Part shown: piece after piece, positions 9,696-21,464 of the stretch | Layout of the letters: each line of letters begins with the position of its first letter | How positions within the stretch are numbered: the first letter of the stretch is position 1 | DNA from: Ascaphus truei | Lineage: Eukaryota; Chordata; Amphibia; Anura; Ascaphidae | Direction of reading: 5' to 3' | Assembly: GCA_036426205.1 (NCBI GenBank) | Contig: CM071579.1 | Location: 13,050,071-13,114,070 of the forward strand | DNA length: 64,000 nucleotides | Translations under genes and position numbers: made by a program | Notes under the pieces: generated by a model | Databases searched by the model: none | Seen by the model: only the letters and a program-made list of their open reading frames with translations | What the model was told of the DNA's origin: nothing

Positions 9696-10519
9696 ATACA
9701 ATACACTACATATGACATTGTGTTTAAGAAACTTCTTCCCAGCACAATATATACATGTCTGTCTTCTACATTATAATGTAAACTGTATGACCATTTTCAA
9801 AGAATCTAGGTTACAAATATATTTTTGTCAACAGATTTCTTATAACAATGGGCATTAACCCTTTGGGTGCCCCAGGACGTAGCTACTACTGTACGTTTAA
9901 TGTCTGGCAGGACACGTTAGCAACGTCATAATCTACTGGCTCTTTTGGTGTAGGGGAGATCGTGTTCTTACAGGGAGAGTGGCATCATCAGCACGACCGT
10001 CCGCCTCTCAAAGGGTTAACTATCCACTTTAACACCACGGATCCCTGCCACGTCGTTCTACTAGGGACTGCACCTTTAAACGCTCAGATCAGCTTTGCAA
10101 TTTTTTTTTTTAGAGCCGGTTTCATTCTTTAGCCTTTCATTGTGAATTTCCACCCTCCGCTTCTAATTTCTCCAACCTCCAGACTAAATCCTGGCCACAC
10201 GCTGCATAAATTTGGTCCTTTATCCATGTTCTTGCATGAGGGAAACAGACTTCTCGACAGCTTAATTTGCAAGTGCGTGGACTTTTTTGAATTGTAATAG
10301 GACGCAGCCTGAAAGCTTTTGCTGAATCCCATCGGAGGGGACTGCAGCATAAAAGTTCCCAGCTCCTCATCCTCACACCCGTTCCCTTCTATAAAAGCAC
10401 TCAGTCGTGCAACACCTTTACTATTTTAAGAATTCGTTTATAATTTAAAGCAGCAATACAAATGCTGCTTTGTGTGTATGTATATATAGATTATATATAT
10501 ATTTGTATATTTGTACCTA
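9696..10519. other. Unique AT-rich sequence, nothing recognised
   Basis: No conserved frame or repeat found. Short open frames near 10.13-10.38 kb have no recognisable domain. Confidence 0.4.
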
Positions 10520-10870
10520 GGATTGAATCCGGGGTTTCTCCGGAGGTGAACCACATTCATTTCAGCTCTGGGGACCCCCTCCTTCCCGATATACTTCCCC
10601 CCCCCCCCCCCCCGTAGGGGATGCCGGGATGTGTAATTTATTTAAAGGTCCTGGTCACGCTGCCCAATAAGAAACCGCATTGGATGACGTAACGGCTTCC
10701 TATTGGCCCACAGGGCGACAGAGCTTTTAAAAGTGGCCACTACATGAACCCCAGCAACCCCAGGCCAGAGCTGCTATCGGTACACCTACTGAGGTAAGTA
10801 TCTCAGGAAGCAGGGGGTCTCCAGAGCTGAAATTAATGGGGTTCAGCTTATAAGACCCCTGGCTTCAATG
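10520..10870. mobile_element. DNA transposon with about 75-bp terminal inverted repeats
   Basis: The left end (10520-10596) and right end (10796-10870) are inverted copies: the right arm runs AAGTATCTCAGGAAGC..GGGGGTCTCCAGAGCTGAAAT and the left arm is its complement with few changes. The centre contains GCCAATAAG and ATTGGCCC boxes. No transposase frame, so non-autonomous. Related one-ended copies lie at 12957-13215 and 25655-25720. Confidence 0.7.
10585..10614 (+). repeat. Poly-C tract
   Basis: A run of about 18 C at the inner edge of the left terminal repeat. Confidence 0.8.
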
Positions 10871-11223
10871 CTATGTAAAAAAAAAATACAAACGCAACAA
10901 AAAAACAACAATGCACTTGGATTGCCTCTAACTATTACACCCCTTATAACGCTGTGCCTGGGGTCCAAAGAATCACATCGAGCTATAAGCGGATCGCGTT
11001 AGAAATAATGTACAATTGTATGCATTGTACAATAAAGTATTTAACATACCTATAATGGTGTTTTCATCATATGTTGTAACCATATCCTGTATGCAAGTGT
11101 TTTGGGGGCCAACAAAGTGCAAGGCTACGTCTGTTAGAGACCCTATTTAATATCCGCTGCCAGGCACACATGTTCCCTGGGTTCGCAGAAAAACAGTGAT
11201 GCTCATTTTCTAAGCAGTGCCAT
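10871..11223. other. Unique sequence, nothing recognised
   Basis: AT-rich spacer between two transposons with no supported feature. Confidence 0.4.
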
Positions 11224-11934
11224 TCTATAAACAGGGCCGCCGAAGAGACGAGATGTGTCCCGGGCCCGGTGGCATCCAGCTGCCAGGGCCTCTTGTTGCC
11301 GCCGTTGGTATATGGCTCCCGGCTCTCCCCAGCTGCTGCCTTTCCCACACCGGGCCTCTGTCCCTCCAACTGGTGTGCATGAACCTGACATCCTCTCCAA
11401 TCTGTGCACCCGGGAGGTAGAGGGAGTCCCCGGTGTGGGAAGAGAAGGCAGCTGCTGGGGAGAGCCTGGGCCTCAAATGTAAGTGTATTTGTGGGGGGTG
11501 GTACAGTAAGTGTTTTTGGGGGGGATAGGTATATTTGTGGAGGGGGGAAATTGTATTTGGGGTGGTGATGGTTGTGTTTGTATCTGCGTCGGGCAGTAGT
11601 GGTGTTTGTATCTGGTGGGGTGTGTGTAGTTTGTCTGACTGTATCTGGGGGGTAGTGGTGTCTATTAGGATGGGGTAGTTTTGTATTAGGAGGGGGTATT
11701 GTGTGTGTATTAGGGTGGGGTTGTTTGGGTATTGGGGGGAATTGTGTGTGGGGTCAGCGGAGGAAGGGGAAATGTTTGAGGAAAGGGTGGGATTGGGTGA
11801 GAGTGATAGTGGAGGGAGGGTAGAGAGAAGGGTTGTAAGAGAGGGAGGGGGAGAGTGAGTGAGGAAAGGGGGTGGGGGTGGCAGAAGCTCTAGTCCTGGG
11901 CCCCAGGAAAACTGTCTGCAGCCCTGTCTATAAA
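11224..11934. mobile_element. hAT element with perfect 8-bp target duplication
   Basis: TCTATAAA occurs at 11224-11231 and 11927-11934. Between them the element starts CAGGGCCGCCG and ends GCAGCCCTG, an inverted CAGGG terminus typical of hAT. The inside is a 250-bp GC-rich left part and a G/T-rich degenerate minisatellite (11485-11890). No transposase. The long proline/threonine minus-strand frame here is a composition artefact. Confidence 0.9.
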
Positions 11935-12349
11935 TAAGCATCTGGTGCCAGAGGACATGTATGGTCCAAATAATTGAGTAGGCGTCTTCAGCAGCCAAAA
12001 AGGGGCATCATGGATTAGCACTACTTAGTAAATGTGCACCTTAATGTTTTGCTGCACTACACACTGCAATCGATTAGTAGAAAGTTATGCACCTATATTG
12101 CAATACCAGTCTGTACATTTCAACCAGCTCTGACTTTTGCATGGCCATCCAAGAATATTTTGCCCCCTACACTGTACCAGATGGACCTCCAATGCATAGC
12201 AAAGCAGTGAAGGGGTTAACGAAAAAATTATTAAAAAAGACGATGTGCATAGATTCTCTACCCCCCCCCCCCCTTCCCTAATCCCCCCACCCCCCTCCCA
12301 ACCCCCTACCCTGCAAAAAAGGCCCAGAGAGGTTTTAGCCCTTCAGGCT
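11935..12349. other. Unique sequence with short poly-C run
   Basis: Contains C-rich runs (12262-12300) and no supported gene or repeat. Confidence 0.4.
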
Positions 12350-12880
12350 GTTTTTATGATAATTGCCATTACAAAGCCACGTTGTAATCCTTTTCCTCTC
12401 TCCAAAGCTGCTCATTTCTAGAAGTTGCCGGGCCACGCTGTGAAAAGAAGCCGCGAGCTGCGTTAGCCTGACATTGTTATACATTTTATATCAAATTTGA
12501 TCACTTGGCCGGTAGCGGACCCGCGAAAGAGACCGGAGAGGTGGCGAGCGCGAAACAGGCAAGCAACTGACAAAGCATGTTTCAGTAAAAGGTTAATACA
12601 GCGCAATGTGCCATCGTCTCTCAGATACAATGTAAACATTCACAGGGCAATGTCTCATTCTCGCAACACGTGGGAAACGCGTTCTGCACATGGTCACTGT
12701 GATGAGACAATGGGAGTAATAAGAATGAGAGTGGGGCCAAAATGGAATTCATTTCTCATAACAGGCATTCAAATTCCGCAAAAAAAATCGATGCACAGAT
12801 TGAAAGGTAGACTGCAAAGGTTATTTGTTGTTGTATTAAGCATGAGGGTTTATTCCTTAAAGTCTCCTATCTGCTAAACT
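12350..12880. other. Candidate conserved noncoding block
   Basis: Balanced-composition, repeat-free stretch with homeodomain-type TAATTG and TAATCC sites (12358-12392). It looks unlike the repeat-rich surroundings, but conservation was not tested and no exon is evident. Confidence 0.25.
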
Positions 12881-12956
12881 GGTGCTGCCAAAACAGTACT
12901 AGATTTACAAATAAAATCAAACAAAGCATAGAATTCTCTCTCTCTTCTCATATCTC

Positions 12957-13215
12957 AGGGGACCCCTTGTATCCAGAGATGCGCACCTCTGTAGGCGGTG
13001 CCACTAGCCACCCGGCTAGCAGGGATCACGTAATGGCAGAGTTTCAACGCTCCCGCACCCTGCGGGCCGGTAGGAAGACGTGACATCACCTGGTTCGGCT
13101 TACATGATGTGGGAGGTTTAAACTTTGCTGAAATACTGGCACGCTTTACGGAGGGTCTGCATCTCGGGAAGCTGAAATGAATGGGGCTTAACTCCGGAGA
13201 CCCCAAGCTTCAAAC
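12957..13215. repeat. One-ended relative of the 10520 TIR element
   Basis: The right side CATCTCGGGAAGCTGAAATG..ATGGGGCTTAACTCC..GAGACCCC..GCTTCAA matches the right arm of 10520-10870. The left side is only weakly inverted. Confidence 0.5.
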
Positions 13216-13257
13216 CTATGTTAAAAAAAATTATATATTTTAAAAAAGCACATGAAT

Positions 13258-13700
13258 TGCACTGTAGGAGACAAGTGCAGAGGGGTGACCAGGGAGATAT
13301 ATACTGGGGAAAATAAACCTTGGCTTTTATTCAGGCTGCAGCTTTAAACAATACAGTTTTAAGGCAGCACATAAAACAAACAAAACGGCCTATCCCTTTG
13401 TACGGGATTACTCACACTCCCTGTTCCTATCTGATGGGCTGGGAGGCTAGGCCTCTTGCCAGCCTCTGACCCAAAATCCAAAGAGGTACCTGTAATCAGG
13501 GACTCTTTCCCTCAGTCTTGGTCGGAGTCCGTGGAGTGCAGCCTCTGACGGGTTGCAGTGACCGCTGTGTCCTGGAATAGAGGTGCTGGTTCCCTGGGAT
13601 CCCTCTCTCAGCACACACCTCCCCTGTGCTAGAGAGACCCCCTGCAGTTTAAGCAAGAGGCTTTTTTTAACAATTCTAAGCTATTAGTCCAGGACGTAGT
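13258..13700 (-). repeat. LTR-like dispersed repeat, copy 1
   Basis: Shares CTATCCCTTTGTACGGG, GGTACCT, CTCAGCACACACCT and ATTAGTCCAGG in the same order as 29166-29660. Spacing and composition suggest an LTR, but I could not define both ends. Minus orientation is inferred from the AATAAA-like tail context and is uncertain. Confidence 0.45.
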
Positions 13701-14237
13701 CAGTGCGAACTCTGTGTGATGATTTCTGATGTTATCTTGTCCAAGCAATATATCTGATATGTGCCATTTCTAAGCCAGCATGTTGTCTCCCCTCTGAAAT
13801 TGGCAGCACACATGCATTTCCCAGGAGACATCACAATATCAAAACTTCAATCAAGAAATTGAATATTTATGTTGTTTATCAAGACCAAAAAAAAGAAAGA
13901 AGATTCCAGTGGGGAATTTTTGTGCAATATGTTCTGAGCGAACATTACTGAAATATTCATTTTTGAAAGACAGGCTACTCAAAGGTACTGAACTCACTAG
14001 TACAGTGTGAGAATTAATGTACAGTAGAAAAAGCCTGACAGTGGATAGACCCACAAGTGGGGCTTTTATAAACAAAAGCACAACCACGTGCTTTTTGGGC
14101 TTGGGTGAAGAAGCCCAGGACATTGGGAATCTTACTCTGTGTGTTACGAGATGCAGTTCCACCGTGGGACGCAATACAGGCGGAACTAGATGGAGCGAGG
14201 CAGCTGACCCAGGCACAACAGTTTAGGGGATGCAGGC
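13701..14237. other. Unique sequence, nothing recognised
   Basis: AT-rich DNA with no domain-bearing frame. Confidence 0.4.
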
Positions 14238-15179
14238 GGCGGTGGGATTCAGTCGGTTGGCAGCGGTTCGTGCAAACCTGTACCTACAGTACAATTTCCC
14301 ATGTTCGCCGAACCGGTGCGAAAAGGGAGAGAGCAGTGCTTCTGCTAGGGGGGCTGGGCAGCTGGATCCATCTTGATTGGCTGCATTACACAGCAGAAGC
14401 CAATCAGGGGGAGGTGGCAGGAGTCTGGGGGTGGGGCCAAAGAGCGGAGGAAAAGCATGCAGCAGAGAGAGGTGAGGCTGTGTACTGCCTCTGTCCTGTC
14501 TGTGTCCTGAGTGTGTATGCTCTGTTTGTTTGTGTGTGTGTGGTGTTGGGTAAAATATGGGGGGGTGGGTGGGCGGGGGTGAGTAGGATTGGAGGGGGGG
14601 GGGGGTGGGGGGGGTGATGAGAAAGGAGAAAGGGGGGGTGGGAAAGGATGAAAGGGGGGGGGGGTGAGAGGATGAGGGGAGGGGGTGAAAGGATGAAGGG
14701 AGGGGTGAGACAGGAGGAGGGGAAAGAAAGAGGAGGAGGTGAGAGGATAAGGGGAGAGAGGATGAGGAGGAGTGATTCAATCTTGGAATTTGTGGGAGAA
14801 GCATTAAGATTAGTATTGCTCGCCATGTACAGTATGACTACAGGGAAGTTATTAATAACTGATCTGACCATTACGTCAATTTGTACTATTTCATATTCTA
14901 TTTCCTAAAAAAAAATCCTCGCAATGGCGCTCATCTCATGACCCCTCCCCAGATTTTTTTTACTAAACAGAATGTAAATTGGTGCAAATTGGTGAATACT
15001 TGGAGTGAAATTTAGAAAAAAATGACTTAACAGTCAGGTCATTTATAAATAACATGGCCTGGACCGAGTTAGGTTCCGGTGCCCCGGGTTTGGGTCCCCG
15101 GGTTCCGTTCAGGTTGTTTGTGTTTGGGTAGTTTAGGTGAGAGAGAATTGGTTGCTAAAATTTCTGAATCCCACCACTG
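14238..15179. mobile_element. hAT-like element with GGTGGGATTCAG termini
   Basis: Left end GCGGTGGGATTCAG and right end CTGAATCCCACCACTG are inverted copies. Flanks TGCAGGCG (left) and GCAGGGCG (right) may be an 8-bp duplication with an indel. The middle is a G/A-rich minisatellite (14540-14760). No transposase frame; non-autonomous. Confidence 0.65.
14540..14770 (+). repeat. G/A-rich low-complexity tract inside hAT
   Basis: Runs of GGGGGG interleaved with GATGA and GAGAGGATGAGG. The serine/proline-rich minus-strand frames over this tract are not genes. Confidence 0.8.
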
Positions 15180-15184
15180 GCAGG

Positions 15185-15745
15185 GCGGGGTGAGCCGATT
15201 GGTGGAGGAGGCCACAGCAGAGGAGGGCAGCAGATGACCTGGAAGTCAGTCAACAATTCCGGTGTCTGCCACCAGGACGACCCCCCCCCACCTGCTCCAC
15301 AGGTAGGGACTTGCAACTGAGAGGTGGGAAGTGAGAGAGAATGGGGGGGGGGAGAGAGAGAATGGGGCACATGGGGGGAGTGAGAGAATGGGGGGCAGAG
15401 TGCAAGAGAATGGGGAGTGAAAATGGGGGAGAATGGGGGGGAAGGGGAGAGAGAATGGGGCGTGTAGGGGAGTGAGAATGGGGCACATGGGGGGAGTGAG
15501 AGAATGGGGGGGTGAGGACAGAGTAAGAAAGAATGGGGGAAGGAGGGCAAAGTAAGAGAATGGGGGTATCAATGGGGTAGTGAGTGAGAATGGGGGTTGC
15601 AGGGGTCTTAGAGAATGGAGGAGGCGGAGGGAGTGAGAGAATTGGGAGAGTGGTGGGGTGATAGAAGGGGCGGGAGAAGAGAGGGGGAGTGTGTGTGGTC
15701 CTATAAATCTTTTTGGGGGGGGGGGGGCAGGGGATGGTGGAACTT
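15185..15745 (+). repeat. G-rich minisatellite, GAGAGAATGGGG unit
   Basis: Begins with 120 bp of non-repetitive GC-rich DNA, then degenerate copies of AGTGAGAGAATGGGGCACAT with G-runs. Frames on the minus strand repeat PHSLSPP-like strings and are by-products. Confidence 0.8.
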
Positions 15746-16500
15746 GCCTAGGCACATTAATACCTACAGTAATTCTTCCTCTGCCCACATCCTTCTTTTT
15801 GGAAGTTATCTTTACTTATCTTTTTATTTACCATAATCACATACTGTATTTCACTGGCAAATCCTCCCTTCAATGGTTTACATTTTCACATAGATATTTA
15901 TAGGCTTTATCTCATTGACGAATGATTTGTTACCTAAATTATAACCTCACACCTTGGATGTAGATATTTTTGTGTAAGAAACCATATTTTGGGATATATT
16001 TTCTGAATTATGTGAGACTTGTAAATTCCTGATCACTGCATGATTGGAATCACTGCCGTTTTCTTTCCTCAGTTTGGTATTTGTTTCTATCTAACCCCCA
16101 TGAAAAACGATATATTGTATACTCTTTAGTATTATGAGAGGAACTTCCACAAACTTTGCTGAAAAATGTAGAATTCTGTATGTTCTTCGGGGCAAAATCC
16201 CCTTTTCCCATTTTTTCCCCCCATGTTTGGTCTTGTTTCTTTGCTTGTGGCAGGTAAGGTTTGTTGGTTACGTTTGATTTGTTGTAAACAAATATGAAAA
16301 AGATCAGAAATGTGCGTCATGAATGAATACTTTATCTGTAAAGCATCTCCAACATATGTTTCTATGCTAACTTGGGCTACACCATTAAACAAATTTGATG
16401 GCTTGAAAGGAGCATCAACTACAGACATGAAAAAGAAATTGGGGAAAAGAAGTCTTATGGAGGTAAATGTATGTGATGTGGATGTGTGGCTAACACTCCA
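15746..16500. other. Unique AT-rich sequence, nothing recognised
   Basis: A 141-codon minus frame at 16132-16557 has no domain I recognise and overlaps a foldback arm, so it is not called as a gene. Confidence 0.4.
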
Positions 16501-16501
16501 G

Positions 16502-16926
16502 GTAAAAATACCAAGTGAAAACCCCCCCAGAAAAAGGTAGAGTAGAGTTCTACTCACAACGGTCTTGTAGAAAAAGTAGTTGATATGTTCGAAGAACCCA
16601 GAGAGGTTCGAAAGCTTGAAACAACCACTTTCTGGTCCGATAAAAAGGGTATCATGTCACCCTCTCCTTTATTTTACTACATGGAAGAAAAGACCAACAC
16701 GGCTACCGACCCTTCTATGTCTGTCATTTATTTTGGGTGTAGTGGAGAGTACAATATTTCATGTCCAACATGGACCTGGTTAAAGGTCCATATTGGACCT
16801 GAAACTTTGTACTCTCCACTGTTCCAGAGATAAATGAGAATTTTTTTTTCTACAAGTCCGTTGTGAGTAGAGCTCCACTTTACATTTTTTCTGGGGGTTG
16901 CCCCGTTTTTCACTTTGTATTTTTCA
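16502..16926 (+). mobile_element. Foldback element with hammerhead-like core
   Basis: Left arm 16502-16577 and right arm 16840-16926 are inverted copies (CTCACAACGG..CTTGTAGAAAAA and its complement). A second hairpin, GTGGAGAGTACAA..CATGGACC with its complement, fills 16741-16820. A degenerate hammerhead-like core starts 5-10 bases inside the left arm. Confidence 0.7.
16586..16620 (+). ncRNA. Degenerate hammerhead-like core
   Basis: TTCGAAGAACC, a six-base loop, then GGTTCGAAAGC: a hairpin with 4-5 pairs leading into GAAA. The CTGATGA box is replaced by TTCGAAGA, so catalysis is unlikely. Confidence 0.25.
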
Positions 16927-17099
16927 AGAGAGCATGGCATGTCCGGCATGAATTGGGTTCAACAGAAAACGATACATTATCATGTCTAAATAAAATGGTT
17001 ATAAAAAGTAGACTTCGAGCATATACTCAACAGGTCAGTCATGTTTTGTTTGGGCTGTTTTACATGGGAATACATGGACAGCCCCCCTATTGATTATGA

Positions 17100-18300
17100 A
17101 TCATTTTTACGATGTAACCCGACTTGTAGGCTCCTTTGGAAGTAAAATGGATTTAAACCGGCTTGATCCTTAGTGTTGTAACAGCTGCTTTCTGCCAATA
17201 ACCCAGTTTTTGTTAGAACTCAAACCTGCCCCTTTTAAATCAGCACTTTTCTACCCTATGATTAAGGTGGACTTTCACCTGGAGATTGAGAAATGTATAT
17301 TTTTTTTAACCAGAAGCAAAAAGCCTTCCAGCTGTACAATCATTACATTCAAATCTGTTCTTCTGCCTTTGTCTTAAACCCCACAATTACTCCAGCTTTT
17401 TACTGGGGAGGGGAAAAAAAAGGTTAAAAAAAAAGCCACACTATTTCACTACAGTGATTGATGCTTAGACTCACTAATTTCCCTTCCCTAATACTTTTAT
17501 GGAGCACCCAATTCAATCCCTTTTAGTCGACTGCAATCTCTTGTAGAATAGAGAGAATAAATTCCTATTTACAAATGACATGCTAAATGGCTTGGTCCTT
17601 ACTCTCTTTGAATAAAGAAAGTGATTTTGAGTCATGAAAACATTAAACGGATGGAAGAAAAAGATTAGCTCTGCCTAATCTGAGCTACAATCTCTCCCTT
17701 ACACAAAAAAATGGCAAAAAAATATGTCAAATTGTTGCAGTGAAGTATGTGGCTTTGTCTAAAATAAACGTATTAGTAAAAACGTTTTCTTTATGAACAT
17801 GTCACTAGGAAAATGATTAAACAACTTTTTGTCTCTTTGAATACCCAATAGGAATCCATGTGCCAGACAGAGAAGTGACAGCAAAAACGGCAAAACTGCA
17901 AAAGGATTGGGTAAACTTTTGAATTTGCTATAAAAATGTCACTGGGAAATATTAAAAGATGTATTGTAATTTTTACTGACAGAATCCATTTTTTTTCTCC
18001 ACAGTTCCCTTTATTCGTAAAAAAAAAAAAAAAAACATTTTCGTAAACAGTAAAAATCTAACAGTCCCTTTACAAATCCATAACTGGCAAGGTTGTAAGA
18101 GCTTGAAAAAAGAAAAAAAGGTAAAACTTCAATGCATTGTATTTTAGGGGCAAAAACAGGCTATTCTTCATGGCTGTTTGTGAAATATATTGAAGAAGCA
18201 ATAAAAGGCATTTCACAGTTTGCTTCCTAAAAGACAAATAGAGTTGATTAAAGATTACCAACATTGGATTTTGCAGGTACAAATGTTGCTAAACCTTGTG
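17100..18300. other. Repeat-free AT-rich block, possible conserved noncoding DNA
   Basis: No repeat, frame or RNA gene seen, but composition is even and non-degenerate with many homeobox-like TAAT cores. Offered only as a candidate for conservation analysis. Confidence 0.25.
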
Positions 18301-19078
18301 CTGCAACAGGGCACATTTATGATCGCGTAGGTAAACGATTGGTTATGATTGGTTACGATTGGCTTTGCTAACTTAACATAGAATATGTAGGAGGAAACCT
18401 GTCAAGAACCATGGCTACAGTACTGTCCTTCCTCTTGGCGTACAAAAAGGATGTAATACTATAATAGGTGATAGAGATGCAGGATCCCCCCAAACTTGAC
18501 TTTACCTGGACTGCACATTCATGCCGGTAGTTTGGTGGGTGGACCACAGACAGGACATTCCACGGCAACAGCCGAGGTCACTATCATCCTGTAGGATGAT
18601 GGGTAAGCCCTTGCCTTGGGAGAGGAGGGCGTACAATGTTGGTGGATGCCGCTAACCCAGAAATCTTTTCATCTGCGTCCTGAAGGAAGATGCATGGCAC
18701 GGGTGGAAAAGCCCTCAAGCCCTTCGGGGGGAAGAGGAGGAGAGACTAGGGCGAGTTGGCAAGCAGAAATGTTTAATGGAACACCTGGGGATGAAGGCAT
18801 GGAGAGAACGCCTGGGGTAGGCATATGGAAAAGGGGCGCCGGGGGGTTGACGTGGGAAGCAAATCGCCACTGGTGGGCAATACGAGGCAGGTCGTATGGT
18901 GAACCAAGGAAGCATGAATCAATACAGTCAAATAAATGCTACATACAAACCAGGTTTGGGGAGAGCAGCAAGCAAATGAGATAGAAAATGCTCATATTTA
19001 AATGCAAAACTCCACTGCTAATTAAGTAGCCTGCTGCTGCGAGGCAGGATGGTATCCTGGGGTGGAATGGCAAGTCCC
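18301..19078. other. Unique sequence, nothing recognised
   Basis: Includes a G/A-rich 122-codon frame (18616-18984, plus) without a recognised domain; not called. Confidence 0.35.
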
Positions 19079-20452
19079 TGTGACGGTAGGGGGGTAACCA
19101 GGCTCACAAATAAAGGTTTAAGCCCATTTGGTTAACCCTGATCCATAATAAGGGTTCAAGAAGTGTCAGCTCTTGAGCCCAGTACTGTTTAACGCATAAA
19201 CTAATGTGCGTTCATAAAGAATGTATGTGTTTTTGCCTTTCCAGGGTTGCCAGCAAGCAGGGATTGCTATGGTTTGAGTTTCAAGGTTTTTTTTTGCGGC
19301 GAAAGTGTTGTCACAATGTGCCTAGGTAGTTGGGATCCAAAGTTGTCAGTTCCCCTAAAAATGTACCCAGGAATCATGTCTGATTCCTGGATACATGTAG
19401 GCACATTGTCCCGGCAATATCTCACCGTAACGCTTGCACGACTCACCACTATGGTTCCCTGCTTCAGCACAGCCAGAAGGATAAAATGAGGCACAGGGAT
19501 GAAAAGTGTTCCTGTAGCTGCGGGGATCCCTAGGTAACATAGGGGTACCCAGTAAGTGCCAGGTAACCCAGAACCTATACAGGGGTTCATGGGTGCTCCA
19601 ACCATTCTTAGAGTCCAGTCCAAGTCCCTGAAACAGTGTGTGGGGAATATAAGCTAATAGAAAATAAAGTGCAGCTTTTTATTCTATTCCCCATACCCAG
19701 GGCTTAGGGATGTATTAAAGGTTTATTTTATTAATACATGTAATGTAATGTAATGAAGTGTTATGCACTGTAAGTTAGTGGGCTTTCAGAACAGATATAC
19801 CAGACACTGCAAGGGCTACCAAGTTAGGTGCCAGTAAGTCAGGTTAGGTGCCAGTAAGTCAGGAGACATCAAACTTCAAAGCAGTCAGAGGATGCCAGAG
19901 GGTGTGAAAAGCAGATGGGCAGCAGGAACAGGCTGAGCACCCAAGTCCTGTTGGCCAGTTGTTCTGTCAGACTTGCAGGAGCCTGTCACCGCGGGTGGCA
20001 TTGAGGGAACCAGGGACAGAAGTGCCAAGTTGCACATGCCACTTGGTTCATTCAGATTTCCAGCTAACCCTGTTTTTTTCTACCGGCTTGTCTCCGCTTG
20101 GCTGCTGAGAAAGTTCTCACGCTTCTGATGGGGCTGCAGTATTTTGTGAATGGAGTCAGAAATATTATAAGAATCCATGCACCCATCAGTTTTGAGTCTC
20201 CAGCAAGAAAGAGGACATTGCGGGCTAAGTCCCGGTCAGGGGAAAATCCTTATTTAGAATTCCCTGCACTTAGGAGAGTCTATTTTTTTTTACCCCAGTT
20301 CCCAAGTAAGTGTGCCTTTTTGCCTGTAGTTTGTGTTCCACTGTGTGTATGGCTATTTTAAGTGTTAAATAAACTACAATTTATTTCATTATCTTGTTTT
20401 GCTCAATGAATGATCCTGGTAAAAATGTGTAAATGCCTGGTCTCCTGTGACA
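19079..20452 (+). repeat. Solo LTR, TGTGACGG...CTGTGACA
   Basis: Begins TGTGACGGTAGGGGGG and ends GGTCTCCTGTGACA, matching both ends of 53660-54487. Flanks GTCCC and GTGCC could be a 5-bp duplication with one change. An AATAAA lies near the end (20367). No internal coding region, so a recombined solo LTR. Confidence 0.7.
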
Positions 20453-20525
20453 GTGCCCCACACAATAAATACAGACAATCAGATATCCAATCACTGCCAA
20501 TCTACAAAATACCCTTTAATAGAGT

Positions 20526-20873
20526 TATCGAAAAAGGAACAAGGAGAAGCGCACATGGTGTAATTCTTCTTGATTATTAAAAAGAAAACAGATCCTCTGT
20601 AGAGTAACCATGACTAACATCATAAAATCACAACGCTGATCATAAAGGTATCACAAGAAGTGAGACGGTGGATCATGCAGGACTCAAACGGCTGGGATTT
20701 TCAGGCAAGTTGAGTGTATTTTGTTCCTCCGTTTGACCGCGAGTCTTCAAACCAGGCCGGCTCCTTCTCCATGTCACACAACAGACATCCCCCAGCGTGT
20801 TTCGTCATGGATATAATAAATGAAATTTTTACACTATGGAGCGATGTATGCTTCTCCTTGTTTCTTTTCAGAT
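20526..20873 (-). mobile_element. Foldback element, hammerhead-like remnant
   Basis: GGAACAAGGAGAAGCGCACAT (from 20535) and its inverted, slightly changed copy at 20829-20873 form the arms. On the minus strand ATCCATGACGAAACACGC (20812-20795) lies about 17 bases inside the arm and resembles the GAAAC half of a hammerhead; stem II is lost. Confidence 0.55.
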
Positions 20874-21375
20874 ATCTTTCTTCTGTGACGTGGTCGGTCA
20901 GAGTGTTGACACTATCTCTTACGTGATCTTCACAAGGAAATCTACAACTATTTCAACACCCCACCTGGGGAATAATGTTCTTTATGGACGGTAGACATTT
21001 CAATCTGTGAGGCTTCCCTTTTTGGGCTATTTATTTTCTTCAATGTGTTCTCTCTTGTATTATCTAACTGCATTGCATCACTAACTGGGATTAGTCACTT
21101 CTGATACAGATGTTATTTATATAACACTATGTTTATTATCACTCATTACATCTTGCGTATATACACAGAGCACAAAGAATATCAATGTTAATATAGATTA
21201 GTGCCAAGTTTTCTTCTTTATTTATCCCCTTTAAGAGAGGTGCAGTGGACTTGTTAGTTGGGGAACCCAGTTTCATGTTCAGTTCTGCCCTTTTGACCTA
21301 GTTCAAATTAATATATTCTCATAACTTAAACACCATATTCAATTGGGGCATCTTTAGGGCAGGAATATAAGAGTG
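20874..21375. other. Unique AT-rich sequence, nothing recognised
   Basis: No frame or repeat with support. Confidence 0.4.
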
Positions 21376-21464
21376 TGGCCCATATTTACCAAGCAGGCTA
21401 TAAGTTGTCTTCCATCATAGGAAAATGTATTTTGGCAGAAGACTACTTAGTAAATATGGCCCCA
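21376..21464. mobile_element. Short foldback MITE
   Basis: Ends TGGCCCATATTTACCAAG and TTAGTAAATATGGCCCCA are inverted copies, with GTCTTCC / GGCAGAAGAC further in. About 89 bp. Confidence 0.65.

Noticed and set aside
11225..11998. 257-codon minus-strand frame
   Set aside because: Spans hAT termini and G/T-rich minisatellite; composition-driven Pro/Thr/Ser string without a domain.
14223..15788. Several Ser/Pro/His-rich minus frames of 130-193 codons
   Set aside because: Complement of G-rich low-complexity DNA.
16132..16557. 141-codon minus-strand frame
   Set aside because: No recognisable domain, overlaps a foldback arm, and has no splice or start context suggesting an exon.
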